From NCBI RefSeq assembly GCF_008087085.1, contig NZ_VIYJ01000003.1, positions 496,001 to 560,000 of the forward strand: a stretch of DNA of 64,000 nt. The letters are read 5' to 3'. The DNA is from Nocardioides rubriscoriae (lineage in GTDB: Bacteria > Actinomycetota > Actinomycetes > Propionibacteriales > Nocardioidaceae). The translations under genes were made by a program, and so were the position numbers. The notes under the pieces are model-generated. The model saw only the letters and a list, made by a program, of their open reading frames with translations, was not told the origin of the DNA and searched no databases. This document shows positions 36,137-43,803 of this stretch, one piece after another (positions within the stretch are counted from its first letter, which is position 1; each line of letters opens with the position of its first letter).

Positions 36137-37036
36137 ATGAGCAAAGGTGCTTCGCTGGCGCGCGTCGGCGTCGCCTACGTCCTGGCGTTCGGCGCCGCAG
36201 CGGTGTGGCTGCTGGCGGGGCCCGACACCGGGCGGTTGTGGCTCGACGGCTTGCTGGCCGACCTGATCGCCACGCTGGTGGTCTTCGGCGCCAGCCGCGT
36301 GCACCATAACTCCAGCTTCTACGACGCCTACTGGAGCGTGCTGCCGCCCTTCCTGGCGGCGTACTGGTGGGCCGCGGCGAGCGCCGACGGCGACGTCGAC
36401 ACCACCCGCAACGTGCTGGTGCTCGTCGTCGTCGTGGTGTGGGCGGTGCGGCTGACCGGCAACTGGGTCTACGCGTTCCCCGGCCTGCACCACGAGGACT
36501 GGCGCTACCCGATGCTGCGCGAGCGCGCGGGCCGCGCCGAGGCGGTCGTCGACCTGCTCGCGATCCACGTCGTCCCGACGCTGCAGGTCTTCCTCGCCAT
36601 GGTGCCGGTCTACGTCGCCGTGACCGCCCCCGGCCGCCCTGTCGGCTGGCTCGACGTGGTCGCCGTGGTGGTCGGGCTCGGCGCAGTGCTGCTCACCTAC
36701 GTCGCCGACGTCCAGATGTACCGCTTCGCCCGCACCAAGCAGCCCGGCCAGGCCATGGACCGGGGGCTCTGGGCGTGGTCGCGGCACCCCAACTACTTCG
36801 GCGAGTGGGCCTTCTGGGTGGCGCTCGGCCTGTTCGGGCTGGCCGCCTCACCCGGCGACTGGTGGCTGGTGTTCCTCGGGGCGATCGCGATGCTCGCGAT
36901 GTTCCTGGGGGCCAGCATCCCGATGATGGAGGAGCGCAGCCTCGCGCGGCGGCCCCGCTACCAGGACGTCATCGACCGGGTGCCGATGTTCGTGCCGCGC
37001 CCACCGCGCGGGTCTCGCGACACCGCCGCGGCATGA
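36137..37036 (+). CDS. DUF1295 / steroid 5-alpha-reductase-like membrane protein
   Basis: A 299-aa polytopic membrane protein of the DUF1295 family, related to steroid 5-alpha reductases and isoprenylcysteine methyltransferases. The signatures are SSFYDAYWSVLPPF, the TGNWVYAFPGLHHEDWRYPML region, and the C-terminal nucleotide-binding stretch QPGQAMDRGLWAWSRHPNYFGEW. The last motif binds NADPH or SAM in relatives. It overlaps the next flavoprotein gene by four bases (ATGA), which hints at a redox pair. Substrate unknown. Confidence 0.88.
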   Translation: MSKGASLARVGVAYVLAFGAAAVWLLAGPDTGRLWLDGLLADLIATLVVFGASRVHHNSSFYDAYWSVLPPFLAAYWWAAASADGDVDTTRNVLVLVVVVVWAVRLTGNWVYAFPGLHHEDWRYPMLRERAGRAEAVVDLLAIHVVPTLQVFLAMVPVYVAVTAPGRPVGWLDVVAVVVGLGAVLLTYVADVQMYRFARTKQPGQAMDRGLWAWSRHPNYFGEWAFWVALGLFGLAASPGDWWLVFLGAIAMLAMFLGASIPMMEERSLARRPRYQDVIDRVPMFVPRPPRGSRDTAAA

Positions 37037-38169
37037 CGCGGGTCGTCATCGCCGGTCTCGGCGACAGCGGCCTGCTCACCGCGATCCAGCTCGCGCGGTC
37101 GCGAGCCGCGCGCGACCTCGAGCTGGTCGGGATCTCCAGCAAGCCGATGCTGGTCAGCGGTCAGGAGCTCGGCCTCCGCCTCGCGCGCCCCGACGACTGG
37201 CGCCGCGACTACCTCGTCGACTTCGACCGCTACCGGCGCCTCGACGGGCTGCGCGTCGTCCACGGGAGCCTCACCGGGCTCGACCTGGCCGCGCGCACGG
37301 TGACGGTCACCCGACCCGACCACACGTCGTACGACGAGCCCTACGACGTGCTGGTGATCTCGACCGGGGTCAGCAACGGGTTCTGGCGGCGCGCGGGCCT
37401 GGAGTCGGCCGCCGAGGTCGAGGCGGGCCTGCGCGCGGCGCACGAGCGGCTCGCCGCCGCCTCGTCGATCGCCGTGGTCGGCGGGGGAGCGGCAGCGGTG
37501 AGCAGCGCCGTCAACCTCGCCGCCGCCTTCCCCGACACGCGGGTCGACCTGTGGTTCCCCGGCGAGCGGGCGCTGCCGGCCCACCACGGCAAGGTCTGGG
37601 CCGACGTCTCCGCGCGGCTCGAGGCGCTCGGGGTCGGCCTGCACCCGGGCCATCGGGCCGTCGTGCCCGGCGGGTCCGCGCTCGACGAGATCACCACCGG
37701 CCCGGTGGCGTGGAGCACCGGCCAGGCCCCGGCCGAGGCCGACGCCGTGCTCTGGGCGATCGGACGGGTCCGCCCCCACACCGACTGGCTGCCCGCCGAG
37801 CTGCTCGACGACGACGGGTTCGTCCGCGCGGGTCGCGACCTCCGGGTCCCGGGTCACGACGGGGTCTTCGCGATCGGCGACGTCGCCGCCACCGACCCGC
37901 TGCGCTCCTCGGCCCGCAACCGCGCCGACAAGGTGCTCGCCGCCAACATCCTCGCGACGTTGTCCGGTCGGCCGCTCAGGACCTTCCGCACCACCACGCG
38001 ACGCTGGGGCTCGGTCACCGGGGTGCAGCCCGACGGCGTCGACATCTACTTCCCGTCGGGCCGCAAGCTGCGCTTCCCGGGCTGGACGGCGAGGGTCGTG
38101 ATGCAGGACCTGATCGCCCGCCGGGTGATCTACGGCGGCATCCGCCCCGAGGGTCAGTCCTTGCGGTGA
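37033..38169 (+). CDS. FAD-dependent NAD(P)H oxidoreductase (NDH-2/AIF-like)
   Basis: A 378-aa flavoprotein. The N-terminal Rossmann strand VVIAGLGDSGLLTAIQL binds FAD, the second dinucleotide motif is IAVVGGGAAAVSSAVNLA near residues 150-167, and the C-terminal FAD motif is VFAIGDVAATDP. The set matches single-subunit pyridine nucleotide-disulphide oxidoreductases of the NDH-2/AIF kind with no redox-active Cys pair. Coupled to the DUF1295 gene by an ATGA overlap. It may feed electrons to quinone or to its neighbour. Its last 16 bp overlap the convergent lapA-like gene. Confidence 0.87.
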   Translation: MTRVVIAGLGDSGLLTAIQLARSRAARDLELVGISSKPMLVSGQELGLRLARPDDWRRDYLVDFDRYRRLDGLRVVHGSLTGLDLAARTVTVTRPDHTSYDEPYDVLVISTGVSNGFWRRAGLESAAEVEAGLRAAHERLAAASSIAVVGGGAAAVSSAVNLAAAFPDTRVDLWFPGERALPAHHGKVWADVSARLEALGVGLHPGHRAVVPGGSALDEITTGPVAWSTGQAPAEADAVLWAIGRVRPHTDWLPAELLDDDGFVRAGRDLRVPGHDGVFAIGDVAATDPLRSSARNRADKVLAANILATLSGRPLRTFRTTTRRWGSVTGVQPDGVDIYFPSGRKLRFPGWTARVVMQDLIARRVIYGGIRPEGQSLR

Positions 38170-38417
38170 CGCCCGTAGGGCAGCACGAGCCCGACGAGCA
38201 CCCCCACCACAAGGACGCCGAGCAGCCAGACCCACAGCGGCGAATCGATGTCGCCGCCGAAGAACCGGATCGTGGTGTCGCCGGTGTTCTGGGCGCAGAA
38301 GATGGCGGCGACGAGCAGGACCACCAGCCCCACGATCTCCTTGGGCGTGACCTTGATGCCGTTCTTGCCACGGGCTTCTTGGGTGTCGTGGGTGGTCGTG
38401 TCGTGTTCTCTGGCCAT
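38154..38417 (-). CDS. LapA-domain (DUF1049) small membrane protein
   Basis: An 87-aa protein with two spans, IVGLVVLLVAAIFCAQNTGDTTIRFFGGDI and LWVWLLGVLVVGVLVGLVLPYGRHRK in pieces, typical of the LapA/YciS family. YciS works with LapB to control LPS synthesis in Gram-negatives; in actinobacteria the role is not known. Stands alone, convergent with the flavoprotein gene. Confidence 0.85.
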   Translation of the reverse strand: MAREHDTTTHDTQEARGKNGIKVTPKEIVGLVVLLVAAIFCAQNTGDTTIRFFGGDIDSPLWVWLLGVLVVGVLVGLVLPYGRHRKD

Positions 38418-38477
38418 GGGTCCAGCCCAACAGGCGCCCCTGGTGCCCGGACCACCCGCACGGGTCCGTCAGCCCGG

Positions 38478-38552
38478 GTGAGGCCGGTGCGGGTGAGGCC
38501 GGTGCGGGTGAGGCCGGTGCGGGTGAGGCCGGTGCGGGTGAGGCCGGTGCGG
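38478..38552. repeat. Five tandem 15-bp repeats
   Basis: Five perfect head-to-tail copies of GTGAGGCCGGTGCGG, followed by a partial unit. They lie between lapA-like and prfC, 53 bp upstream of the prfC start. They encode nothing convincing in any frame and are probably a variable-number tandem repeat. Confidence 0.95.
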
Positions 38553-38604
38553 GCCGGACGTCCACGAGTACGGACTAGACGGCGCCGCCCGGTAGATTCG
38601 ACCG

Positions 38605-40170
38605 GTGTCCGACGTCAGACCCCGCCGTACCTTCGCCGTCATCAGCCACCCCGACGCCGGCAAGTCGACCCTGACCGAGGCGCTCGCGCTGCACGCGCGC
38701 GTGATCACCGAGGCCGGCGCCGTGCACGGCAAGGGCGGGCGTCGCGCGACGGTGTCGGACTGGATGGACATGGAGAAGGCCCGCGGCATCTCCATCACCT
38801 CCGCCGCGCTTCAGTTCAACTACCGCGACCACGTCGTCAACCTCGTCGACACCCCCGGCCACTCCGACTTCTCCGAGGACACCTACCGCGTGCTCTCGGC
38901 CGTCGACTCGGCCGTGATGCTGGTCGACGCCGGCAAGGGGCTCGAGCCGCAGACCCTCAAGCTGTTCAAGGTCTGCGCCCTGCGCGGCATCCCGGTGATC
39001 ACCGTCATCAACAAGTGGGACCGACCGGGCCTGTCGGCGCTGGAGCTGATGGACCTCATCGAGAAGCAGATCAAGCTGCGCCCGACCCCGCTGACCTGGC
39101 CCGTCGGCGAGGCGGGCGACTTCCGCGGCGTGCTCGACCGGCGTACCGGGGAGTTCGTGAAGTACACCCGCACCGCCGGTGGCGCGACGCGGGCCCCCGA
39201 GAGACGGATGGCCCCGACCGAGGTCGAGCCCGACGACCTCGCGGTCTGGCAGGACGCCGTCGAGGAGAGCGAGCTGCTCGCGGCCGACGGTGCCGACCAC
39301 GACCAGGAGCTCTTCCTGGCCGGCACGACGACCCCGGTCATGTTCGCCTCTGCGCTGCAGAACTTCGGCGTCGCGCAGCTGCTCGACCTGCTGCTCGACC
39401 TGGCCCCCGCCCCGCACGCGACGCCCGGCGTCGACGGGTCGGTGCGTGAGCCCGACGACGAGTTCAGCGCGTTCGTCTTCAAGGTGCAGTCGGGCATGAA
39501 CGCCGCCCACCGCGACCGGCTGGCCTACGCCCGCGTCGTGTCCGGCACCTTCGAGCGCGGCATGGTCGTCACCCACGCCTCGACCGGGCGCCCTTTCGCG
39601 ACCAAGTACGCCCAGGCGGTCTTCGGTCGCGAGCTCTCCTCGATCGAGACCGCCGCGCCCGGAGACATCATCGGCCTGGTCAACGCGGCGGCCCTGCGTG
39701 TCGGGGACACCGTCTACGTCGGCGACGCCATCGAGTTCCCGCCGGTCCCGAGCTTCGCCCCCGAGCACTTCATGACCGCGACCGCGGCCGACATCGGCCG
39801 TTACAAGCAGTTCCGCAAGGGCATCGATCAGCTCGACCAGGAGGGGGTCGTACAGGTGCTGCGCTCCGACCTGCGCGGCGACCAGAGCCCGGTGCTCGCG
39901 GCGGTCGGGCCGATGCAGTTCGAGGTGGTGCAGGAGCGGATGACCCACGAGTTCAACTCGCCGATCCGGCTGTCGCGCCTGGACTACCAGGTCGCGCGGC
40001 GTACCGACGACTCCGGCGCGGCCGCCCTGGTCGGCAAGCGCGGCGTCGAGGTGCTGCGCCGCTCCGACGGCACCCCCATGGCGCTGTTCGTCGACAAGTG
40101 GCGGGCCGACGTCACCGCCCGCGACAACCCCGAGATCCTGCTCGAGGCGCTGCCGGCCGGCGGCGTCTGA
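38605..40170 (+). CDS. prfC: Peptide chain release factor 3
   Basis: A 521-aa translational GTPase that recycles RF1/RF2 and helps quality control after mis-incorporation. G1 is SHPDAGKSTLTE, the switch region is KARGISITSAALQF, G3 is VDTPGHSDFSEDTYR, and G4 is NKWDRPG. RF3-specific domains follow (FKVQSGMNAAHRDRLAYARV). TAGATT (38593-38598) lies 6 nt before the GTG start with no ribosome binding site, so it is probably leaderless. Length and motifs match RF3 rather than EF-G. Confidence 0.96.
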   Translation: MSDVRPRRTFAVISHPDAGKSTLTEALALHARVITEAGAVHGKGGRRATVSDWMDMEKARGISITSAALQFNYRDHVVNLVDTPGHSDFSEDTYRVLSAVDSAVMLVDAGKGLEPQTLKLFKVCALRGIPVITVINKWDRPGLSALELMDLIEKQIKLRPTPLTWPVGEAGDFRGVLDRRTGEFVKYTRTAGGATRAPERRMAPTEVEPDDLAVWQDAVEESELLAADGADHDQELFLAGTTTPVMFASALQNFGVAQLLDLLLDLAPAPHATPGVDGSVREPDDEFSAFVFKVQSGMNAAHRDRLAYARVVSGTFERGMVVTHASTGRPFATKYAQAVFGRELSSIETAAPGDIIGLVNAAALRVGDTVYVGDAIEFPPVPSFAPEHFMTATAADIGRYKQFRKGIDQLDQEGVVQVLRSDLRGDQSPVLAAVGPMQFEVVQERMTHEFNSPIRLSRLDYQVARRTDDSGAAALVGKRGVEVLRRSDGTPMALFVDKWRADVTARDNPEILLEALPAGGV

Positions 40171-40235
40171 CCGCTGCGGCGGGACCACCCGGACGCTCGG
40201 GACGGCCGGGTGGCCACGGACCGGCCCGCGAGCGG

Positions 40236-40421
40236 CTAGCGCCCGCTGGTCGCAGCGACCCGGCGCACGGCCGGGCGTGCGGTGACGCCGACCCGCGCGA
40301 CGGTGCGACGACGTACGGCGCGGCGCGCCGACAGCTCGTGGCGCACGGTGAAGAGCGACCAGGCGCCCAGGGCCGAGACGAACAGGAGCGCGGTCACGAG
40401 CGTGACGTACGACTGGTTCAC
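40236..40421 (-). CDS. Small single-span membrane protein, hypothetical
   Basis: A 61-aa ORF with one N-terminal span (YVTLVTALLFVSALGAWSLFTV) and a strongly basic tail (RRAVRRRTVARVGVTARPAVRRV). The start would be GTG 40421 with GAGGAG-like sequence 6-10 nt upstream. No family is recognised. The topology and the ribosome binding site support a real gene, but conservation is untested. Confidence 0.5.
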   Translation of the reverse strand: MNQSYVTLVTALLFVSALGAWSLFTVRHELSARRAVRRRTVARVGVTARPAVRRVAATSGR

Positions 40422-40550
40422 GGGACGGTCTCCTCAGCGGCGGGCGCATCGGTGGTCTTGCTGGCCACGACCATCGTCCGTGGACGCGCGACGCCACAGC
40501 AGGGCACAAGGTCCCGAGCGACCCGGGACCCGGACCACCCGGCATGACCC

Positions 40551-40597
40551 CCGGTCGCTGCCGGTCGCTGCCGGTCGCTGCCGGTCGCTGCCGGTCG
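40551..40597. repeat. 10-bp tandem repeat beside the att remnant
   Basis: Four full copies of CCGGTCGCTG and a seven-base partial copy, ending 9 bp before the tRNA-Ala fragment. A short slipped-strand repeat at the element boundary. Confidence 0.95.
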
Positions 40598-40606
40598 GAT
40601 GGCGGG

Positions 40607-40648
40607 GGAGCTGACGGGACTCGAACCCCCTGACCTTCTCATCGCGAA
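40607..40648 (-). pseudogene. 3' fragment of tRNA-Ala (displaced att site)
   Basis: Runs from GGAGCTG to CGCGAA and matches 42527-42567 of the intact tRNA-Ala with three substitutions and one inserted C. It keeps the 3' anticodon arm, variable loop, T-arm and acceptor 3' strand but lacks the 5' half, so it cannot fold as a tRNA. Confidence 0.8.
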
Positions 40649-40723
40649 GGTGTGCCTTGCGTGCTGTCACCACATGTGCGGTCGTTCTGGTGCTTGCACC
40701 GCTTGCGCCGACGAGCCCGGATC

Positions 40724-40895
40724 TCAGACGAGCTCGTCGGTGTGCTTGAGGACGTCATCGACTGATCGGGGCGTGGTCATCACCTGAGAAACTTCTTGCG
40801 GGCGAGCATGGCGTTGGCCGATGACCGCGGCCTCGGCGCCCTCGACGAATCCGACTCCGGGAATGATCGCGCCACGGGGCGATGATGGGTTCAGC
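40724..40895 (-). pseudogene. Unrecognised ORF remnant inside the element
   Basis: One minus-strand frame stays open from about 40895 to a stop at 40724 and reads like protein: GAIIPGVGFVEGAEAAVIGQ, then ARPQEVSQVM and RSVDDVLKHTDELV. It has no start with a ribosome binding site and no family I know. Most likely the 3' end of a broken gene. The rest of the 411 bp left of the globin gene shows nothing clear. Confidence 0.3.
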
Positions 40896-40975
40896 CGACA
40901 TCCTCCAAGACGGCTTGCCGCCGCTTCGTTCGCTACTACTCACGTGCCACGAGCCGATCGTCACGCGGAGCGTGA

Positions 40976-40997
40976 CCAGTGCGGGATCCCGCACTGG
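40976..40997 (-). terminator. 22-bp perfect palindrome downstream of globin gene
   Basis: CCAGTGCGGG joined to ATCCCGCACTGG gives a loopless palindrome 63 bp past the globin stop. A likely terminator of the ohrR-globin unit, or a recombination relic. Confidence 0.5.
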
Positions 40998-41059
40998 CAC
41001 GCTTCGTGGGCCCATGTCCCAAAGGCACCGCAGGTCGCTCGGCATCGCGCGATCGGGTC

Positions 41060-41557
41060 TCAGGCCTGGACGACCTTCGAGCGGTAGCTCTCGATGATGT
41101 CCATAAACTCGCGCAGTTCCCGCTCCGGTACGCCGACGAAGTCGAGGGTCGCCTCGATCTCTTTCGAGACCGCGTCGAAACCTGCCTTGTCGATGGCCAG
41201 GTGCTCATGGGCGGTGTCCATGTCGTGACCGATGTAGCACTTGGGGCCACCGGCGGCCTCGATCGACCACGAGGTCACGAGCCACTTGTAGCCAGCGGCG
41301 TTAGCCGGGTTGCCGTGATGCTTGTGCACCATGTCATTGGCGTTCACCTTCACGTTCTGGAACAGCCGATCGACGAGGATGTCGACGGCACCGGCGATGC
41401 CGTAGCACCCACCCAGGCGTTCGTAGAGCGTCGCGTCGCCCGGCTGCACCTCGGCGGCTGTTGATGGATCCGCATCGGTGGCGAGCCGTCGCGTGTCGGG
41501 GACGTGCGCCTTCTGGGGAGTCGTGGTGGCCTGTGGGGTCTTGGTGGTCGTCACCAT
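41060..41557 (-). CDS. Group 1 truncated haemoglobin
   Basis: A 165-aa globin. An unusual N-terminal extension of about 40 residues (rich in Thr, Pro and Ala) precedes the globin core, which starts ATLYERLGGCYGIAGAVDILVDRLF. The heme-proximal His is in MDTAHEHLAIDKAGF near residue 116. Group 1 truncated globins detoxify NO or bind O2. ATG 41557 has GGAGGAG about 6 nt upstream, and the gene overlaps the OhrR-type regulator by 7 bp. Base composition is lower in GC than in the flanks, fitting acquisition by transfer. Confidence 0.9.
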   Translation of the reverse strand: MVTTTKTPQATTTPQKAHVPDTRRLATDADPSTAAEVQPGDATLYERLGGCYGIAGAVDILVDRLFQNVKVNANDMVHKHHGNPANAAGYKWLVTSWSIEAAGGPKCYIGHDMDTAHEHLAIDKAGFDAVSKEIEATLDFVGVPERELREFMDIIESYRSKVVQA

Positions 41558-42039
41558 GCTTCTCCTCCGATTGATCTGTCACATGTGGCGGGCGCACGCA
41601 TGTGGTCGACGAGGTTGTGCAGCTGCGACCGCAACGCGACGAGGGACGCCTCGTCCAGGCCGGTCCGGCACACGACCTGCCGCTGAACTGCCGCGGCCCG
41701 ACGCTCGATTTCTGCGCCCAGCGGGGTCAGGAAGGCACGGACGATGCGCCGGTCGACGTCATCGCGCGACCGCGAGAGGTAGCCGAGGTGTTCGAGACGG
41801 GCGATGAGGGGCGTGAGTGCGTTGCCGGCCAACTGCAGGCGGTCGGCGATCTGATGGACCGAGAGGCCATCCTGCTGCCACAGCACCATGAGGGTCAGGT
41901 ACTGCGGATAGGTCAGCCCGATGTCGCGCAGCAGCGGGCGGTAGGCCCGGATGACGGCGTTCGTCGCCGCGTAGAGCGCGAAGCAGAGCTGGTCATCGAT
42001 CCGAACCGAGTCCGCGTCCGCCAAGACCCACCCCCTCAT
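41551..42039 (-). CDS. OhrR-type MarR regulator
   Basis: A 162-aa MarR repressor. The N-terminal LCFALYAATNAVIRAYRPLL carries the single reactive Cys of organic-peroxide sensors (OhrR), with the conserved partner Tyr residues in LTYPQYLTLMVLW. The winged helix is SVHQIADRLQLAGNALTPLIARLEHLGYLSR, followed by DVDRRIVRAFLTPLG. OhrR normally controls the peroxidase Ohr; here no ohr gene is adjacent and the coupled gene is a globin, so it may sense peroxide or NO stress and regulate the globin and itself. Carried on the tRNA-Ala element. Confidence 0.9.
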   Translation of the reverse strand: MRGWVLADADSVRIDDQLCFALYAATNAVIRAYRPLLRDIGLTYPQYLTLMVLWQQDGLSVHQIADRLQLAGNALTPLIARLEHLGYLSRSRDDVDRRIVRAFLTPLGAEIERRAAAVQRQVVCRTGLDEASLVALRSQLHNLVDHMRAPATCDRSIGGEAW

Positions 42040-42275
42040 GAATGCGACAAATCTAACTCACGCGTGATCGAAATCACAACACTGAGCTACCGCGGCGCGG
42101 ACTCATCCACGCCGAGAAGCCCCGCCGACCCGTCGCACCCGCAGCAGGAACGTTCCGCAAGCCGACCGCTGCTGCAGTACGGCGCTCCGGGTCTGGCCTT
42201 GAGGCGCCCTCGGCCACGAGTCCAAGAACACCGGCCAGGCCAAGGCCGGCGTCCTGGACCGGACTGGTGTCACGG

Positions 42276-42363
42276 GTTCCACCCCGGCTCGCAAACGTCC
42301 TGCTCATCCTGGGCTGGACCGGCCTGCGCTGGGTGAGGCCCGCGCGATGAGCGTGGGCGACGT
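42276..42363 (+). pseudogene. Tyrosine recombinase (phage integrase) remnant
   Basis: The frame from 42276 reads VPPRLANVLLILGWTGLRW, the start of the catalytic domain including box I with its Arg. After 42332 the family continues only in another frame: GEARAMSVGDV. One missing G explains the shift. No box II (HxxR) or catalytic Tyr is found downstream before the tRNA, so the gene is truncated and frameshifted. Surrounding sequence (42046-42472) has no other clear coding content. Confidence 0.65.
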
Positions 42364-42472
42364 GAGGGAGTCGCCGGCGCAGACTTGGTCGTTCGACCAC
42401 CAGCACCCGAAGGCATCGCCACCAAGTACCGCCGGGAGCCATCCACCGGACGAGCGGGCGCACGACAACGAC

Positions 42473-42519
42473 GAATCCCCCGGGTGATCCGTGCGTTCCG
42501 CAGGTCACTCGGGGGATTC
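42473..42519 (-). terminator. Rho-independent-like terminator after tRNA-Ala
   Basis: Arms GAATCCCCCGGGTGA and TCACTCGGGGGATTC pair at 14 of 15 positions plus one wobble, 7 bp beyond the tRNA 3' end. Confidence 0.75.
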
Positions 42520-42523
42520 TCTC

Positions 42524-42598
<75 letters not shown>

Positions 42599-42683
42599 AG
42601 TGCGCCACACCGGTGGTACGACGCGAGGCGAAACGGTAGCACCCGCGTCGCCCCAGCTCGAAGTCGGTGGAGCGCGAGGCGCG

Positions 42684-42702
42684 CCAGGTTAGCGTTGCCT
42701 CA
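42684..42702. promoter_or_regulatory. Candidate DtxR/IdeR iron box
   Basis: CCAGGTTAGCGTTGCCTCA matches the 19-bp consensus TTAGGTTAGGCTAACCTAA at 12 positions. The left half AGGTTAG is perfect; the right half is degenerate. It ends 20 nt before the start of the siderophore-interacting protein gene. Confidence 0.5.
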
Positions 42703-42722
42703 CCCCAACCCCGAGGAGCGGC

Positions 42723-43535
42723 ATGTACGGCGAGGTCATCTCGACCCAGGTCCTGACCCCCCAGCTGGTCCGCGTCGTGCTCGGGGGCCCCGGTCTCGAC
42801 GGCTTCGCGGTGCCCGCGGGCACCGACTCCTACGTCAACGCGTCCTTCGTGCCCGAGGGCGCGCCCTACACCGTTCCGTTCGACGACGAGGCCGTGCGCG
42901 ACCTGCCGCGCGAGCAGCGGCCCTACCCGCGCCGCTACACCGTCCGCTCCTGGGACGCCGCCCAGCGCCGGCTCACCCTCGACTTCGTCGTGCACGGCGA
43001 CGTCGGTCGCGCCGGCCGCTGGGCCCAGCACGCCCAGCCCGGCGACCGCCTGCAGCTGCGCGGGCCCGCCGGCTCCTGGGTGCCCGACCCCGACGCCGGC
43101 TCCTACCTCCTGGTCGGCGACGAGAGCGCGCTGCCGGCGATCGCGGCCTCGCTGGCGGCGGTGCCCGCCGGTCGTCGGGTCGTCGCGGTGGTCGAGGTCG
43201 AGGACGCCGCGGGCGAGCTCGCGCTGACGTCGCCCGGCGAGCTGACCGTGACCTGGGTCCACCGGGCCGGTGCCGCTGGTCGCGTCGAGGACCTGCTGCC
43301 GGCGGCCGTCGCCGCGCTCGCCCCGCTGCCGGGCACCGTGAGCGCCTTCGTGCACGGCGAGGCCGTCGCCACCCGCGCCGTACGCCGCCACCTGCTCGAG
43401 CAGGAGGTCGTGGCCCGTGAACGGCTGTCGTGCTCGCCGTACTGGCGCCGCGGCCACGACGACGAGCAGTGGCGTGCGGTCAAGGGGGCGTGGACCCGCG
43501 AGGTCGAGGCCGACGTGCCGTTGCTCGAGTCCTGA
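42723..43535 (+). CDS. Siderophore-interacting protein (FAD ferric-siderophore reductase)
   Basis: A 270-aa flavoprotein that reduces ferric siderophores to release iron in the cytoplasm. The N-terminal FAD-binding 9 domain has RPYPRRYTVRSWD (the RxYT-S motif) and LDFVVHGDVGRAGRWAQHAQPGD. The C-terminal SIP domain has YLLVGDESALPAIAASLA and the terminal SPYWRRGHDDEQW. GAGGAG precedes the ATG. The DtxR-like box upstream suggests iron repression. Confidence 0.92.
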   Translation: MYGEVISTQVLTPQLVRVVLGGPGLDGFAVPAGTDSYVNASFVPEGAPYTVPFDDEAVRDLPREQRPYPRRYTVRSWDAAQRRLTLDFVVHGDVGRAGRWAQHAQPGDRLQLRGPAGSWVPDPDAGSYLLVGDESALPAIAASLAAVPAGRRVVAVVEVEDAAGELALTSPGELTVTWVHRAGAAGRVEDLLPAAVAALAPLPGTVSAFVHGEAVATRAVRRHLLEQEVVARERLSCSPYWRRGHDDEQWRAVKGAWTREVEADVPLLES

Positions 43536-43580
43536 GGGCGAGTCCTGGACCTTGATGCCACGGTCGCTGTGACCTAGAGG

Positions 43581-43803
43581 TACGATGCGGGTACGCCGGT
43601 GGTGAGACCGGCTGTCTCCCGCCACCCGGCCCAACCAGCCGGTGGCAGCAACGCTCGCCGGCGACCAGCGCCCGGCCCGCTCGCGTCGTCCCCGTCGACA
43701 CCCAGCCTCACCGTCGTCGGGCCCGCCGCTGGGCCGCCGCCACGTACCGGCGTACCCCGCGACACCGTCCCCGACGGCGTCGCTGCTCCGGAGGAGGAGT
43801 GCC
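43581..43803 (+). other. Long GC-rich leader of the SNF2 gene
   Basis: The 268-bp gap starts with a possible -10 TACGAT (43581-43586). If used, it gives a transcript leader of about 210 nt containing several GC-rich self-complementary segments, with GGAGGAGGAG just before the TTG start. I recognise no known RNA family. Confidence 0.35.

Noticed and set aside
38478..38552. A CRISPR array or degenerate coding repeat
   Set aside because: Units are contiguous with no spacers, only 15 bp long, and no cas gene is near.
40607..40648. A second functional tRNA-Ala
   Set aside because: The 5' half is missing and the T-stem has a mismatch and an inserted base, so it is only an att-type fragment.
42046..42472. 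A complete integrase gene
   Set aside because: Only the box I area is recognisable, split over two frames, with no box II or catalytic Tyr.
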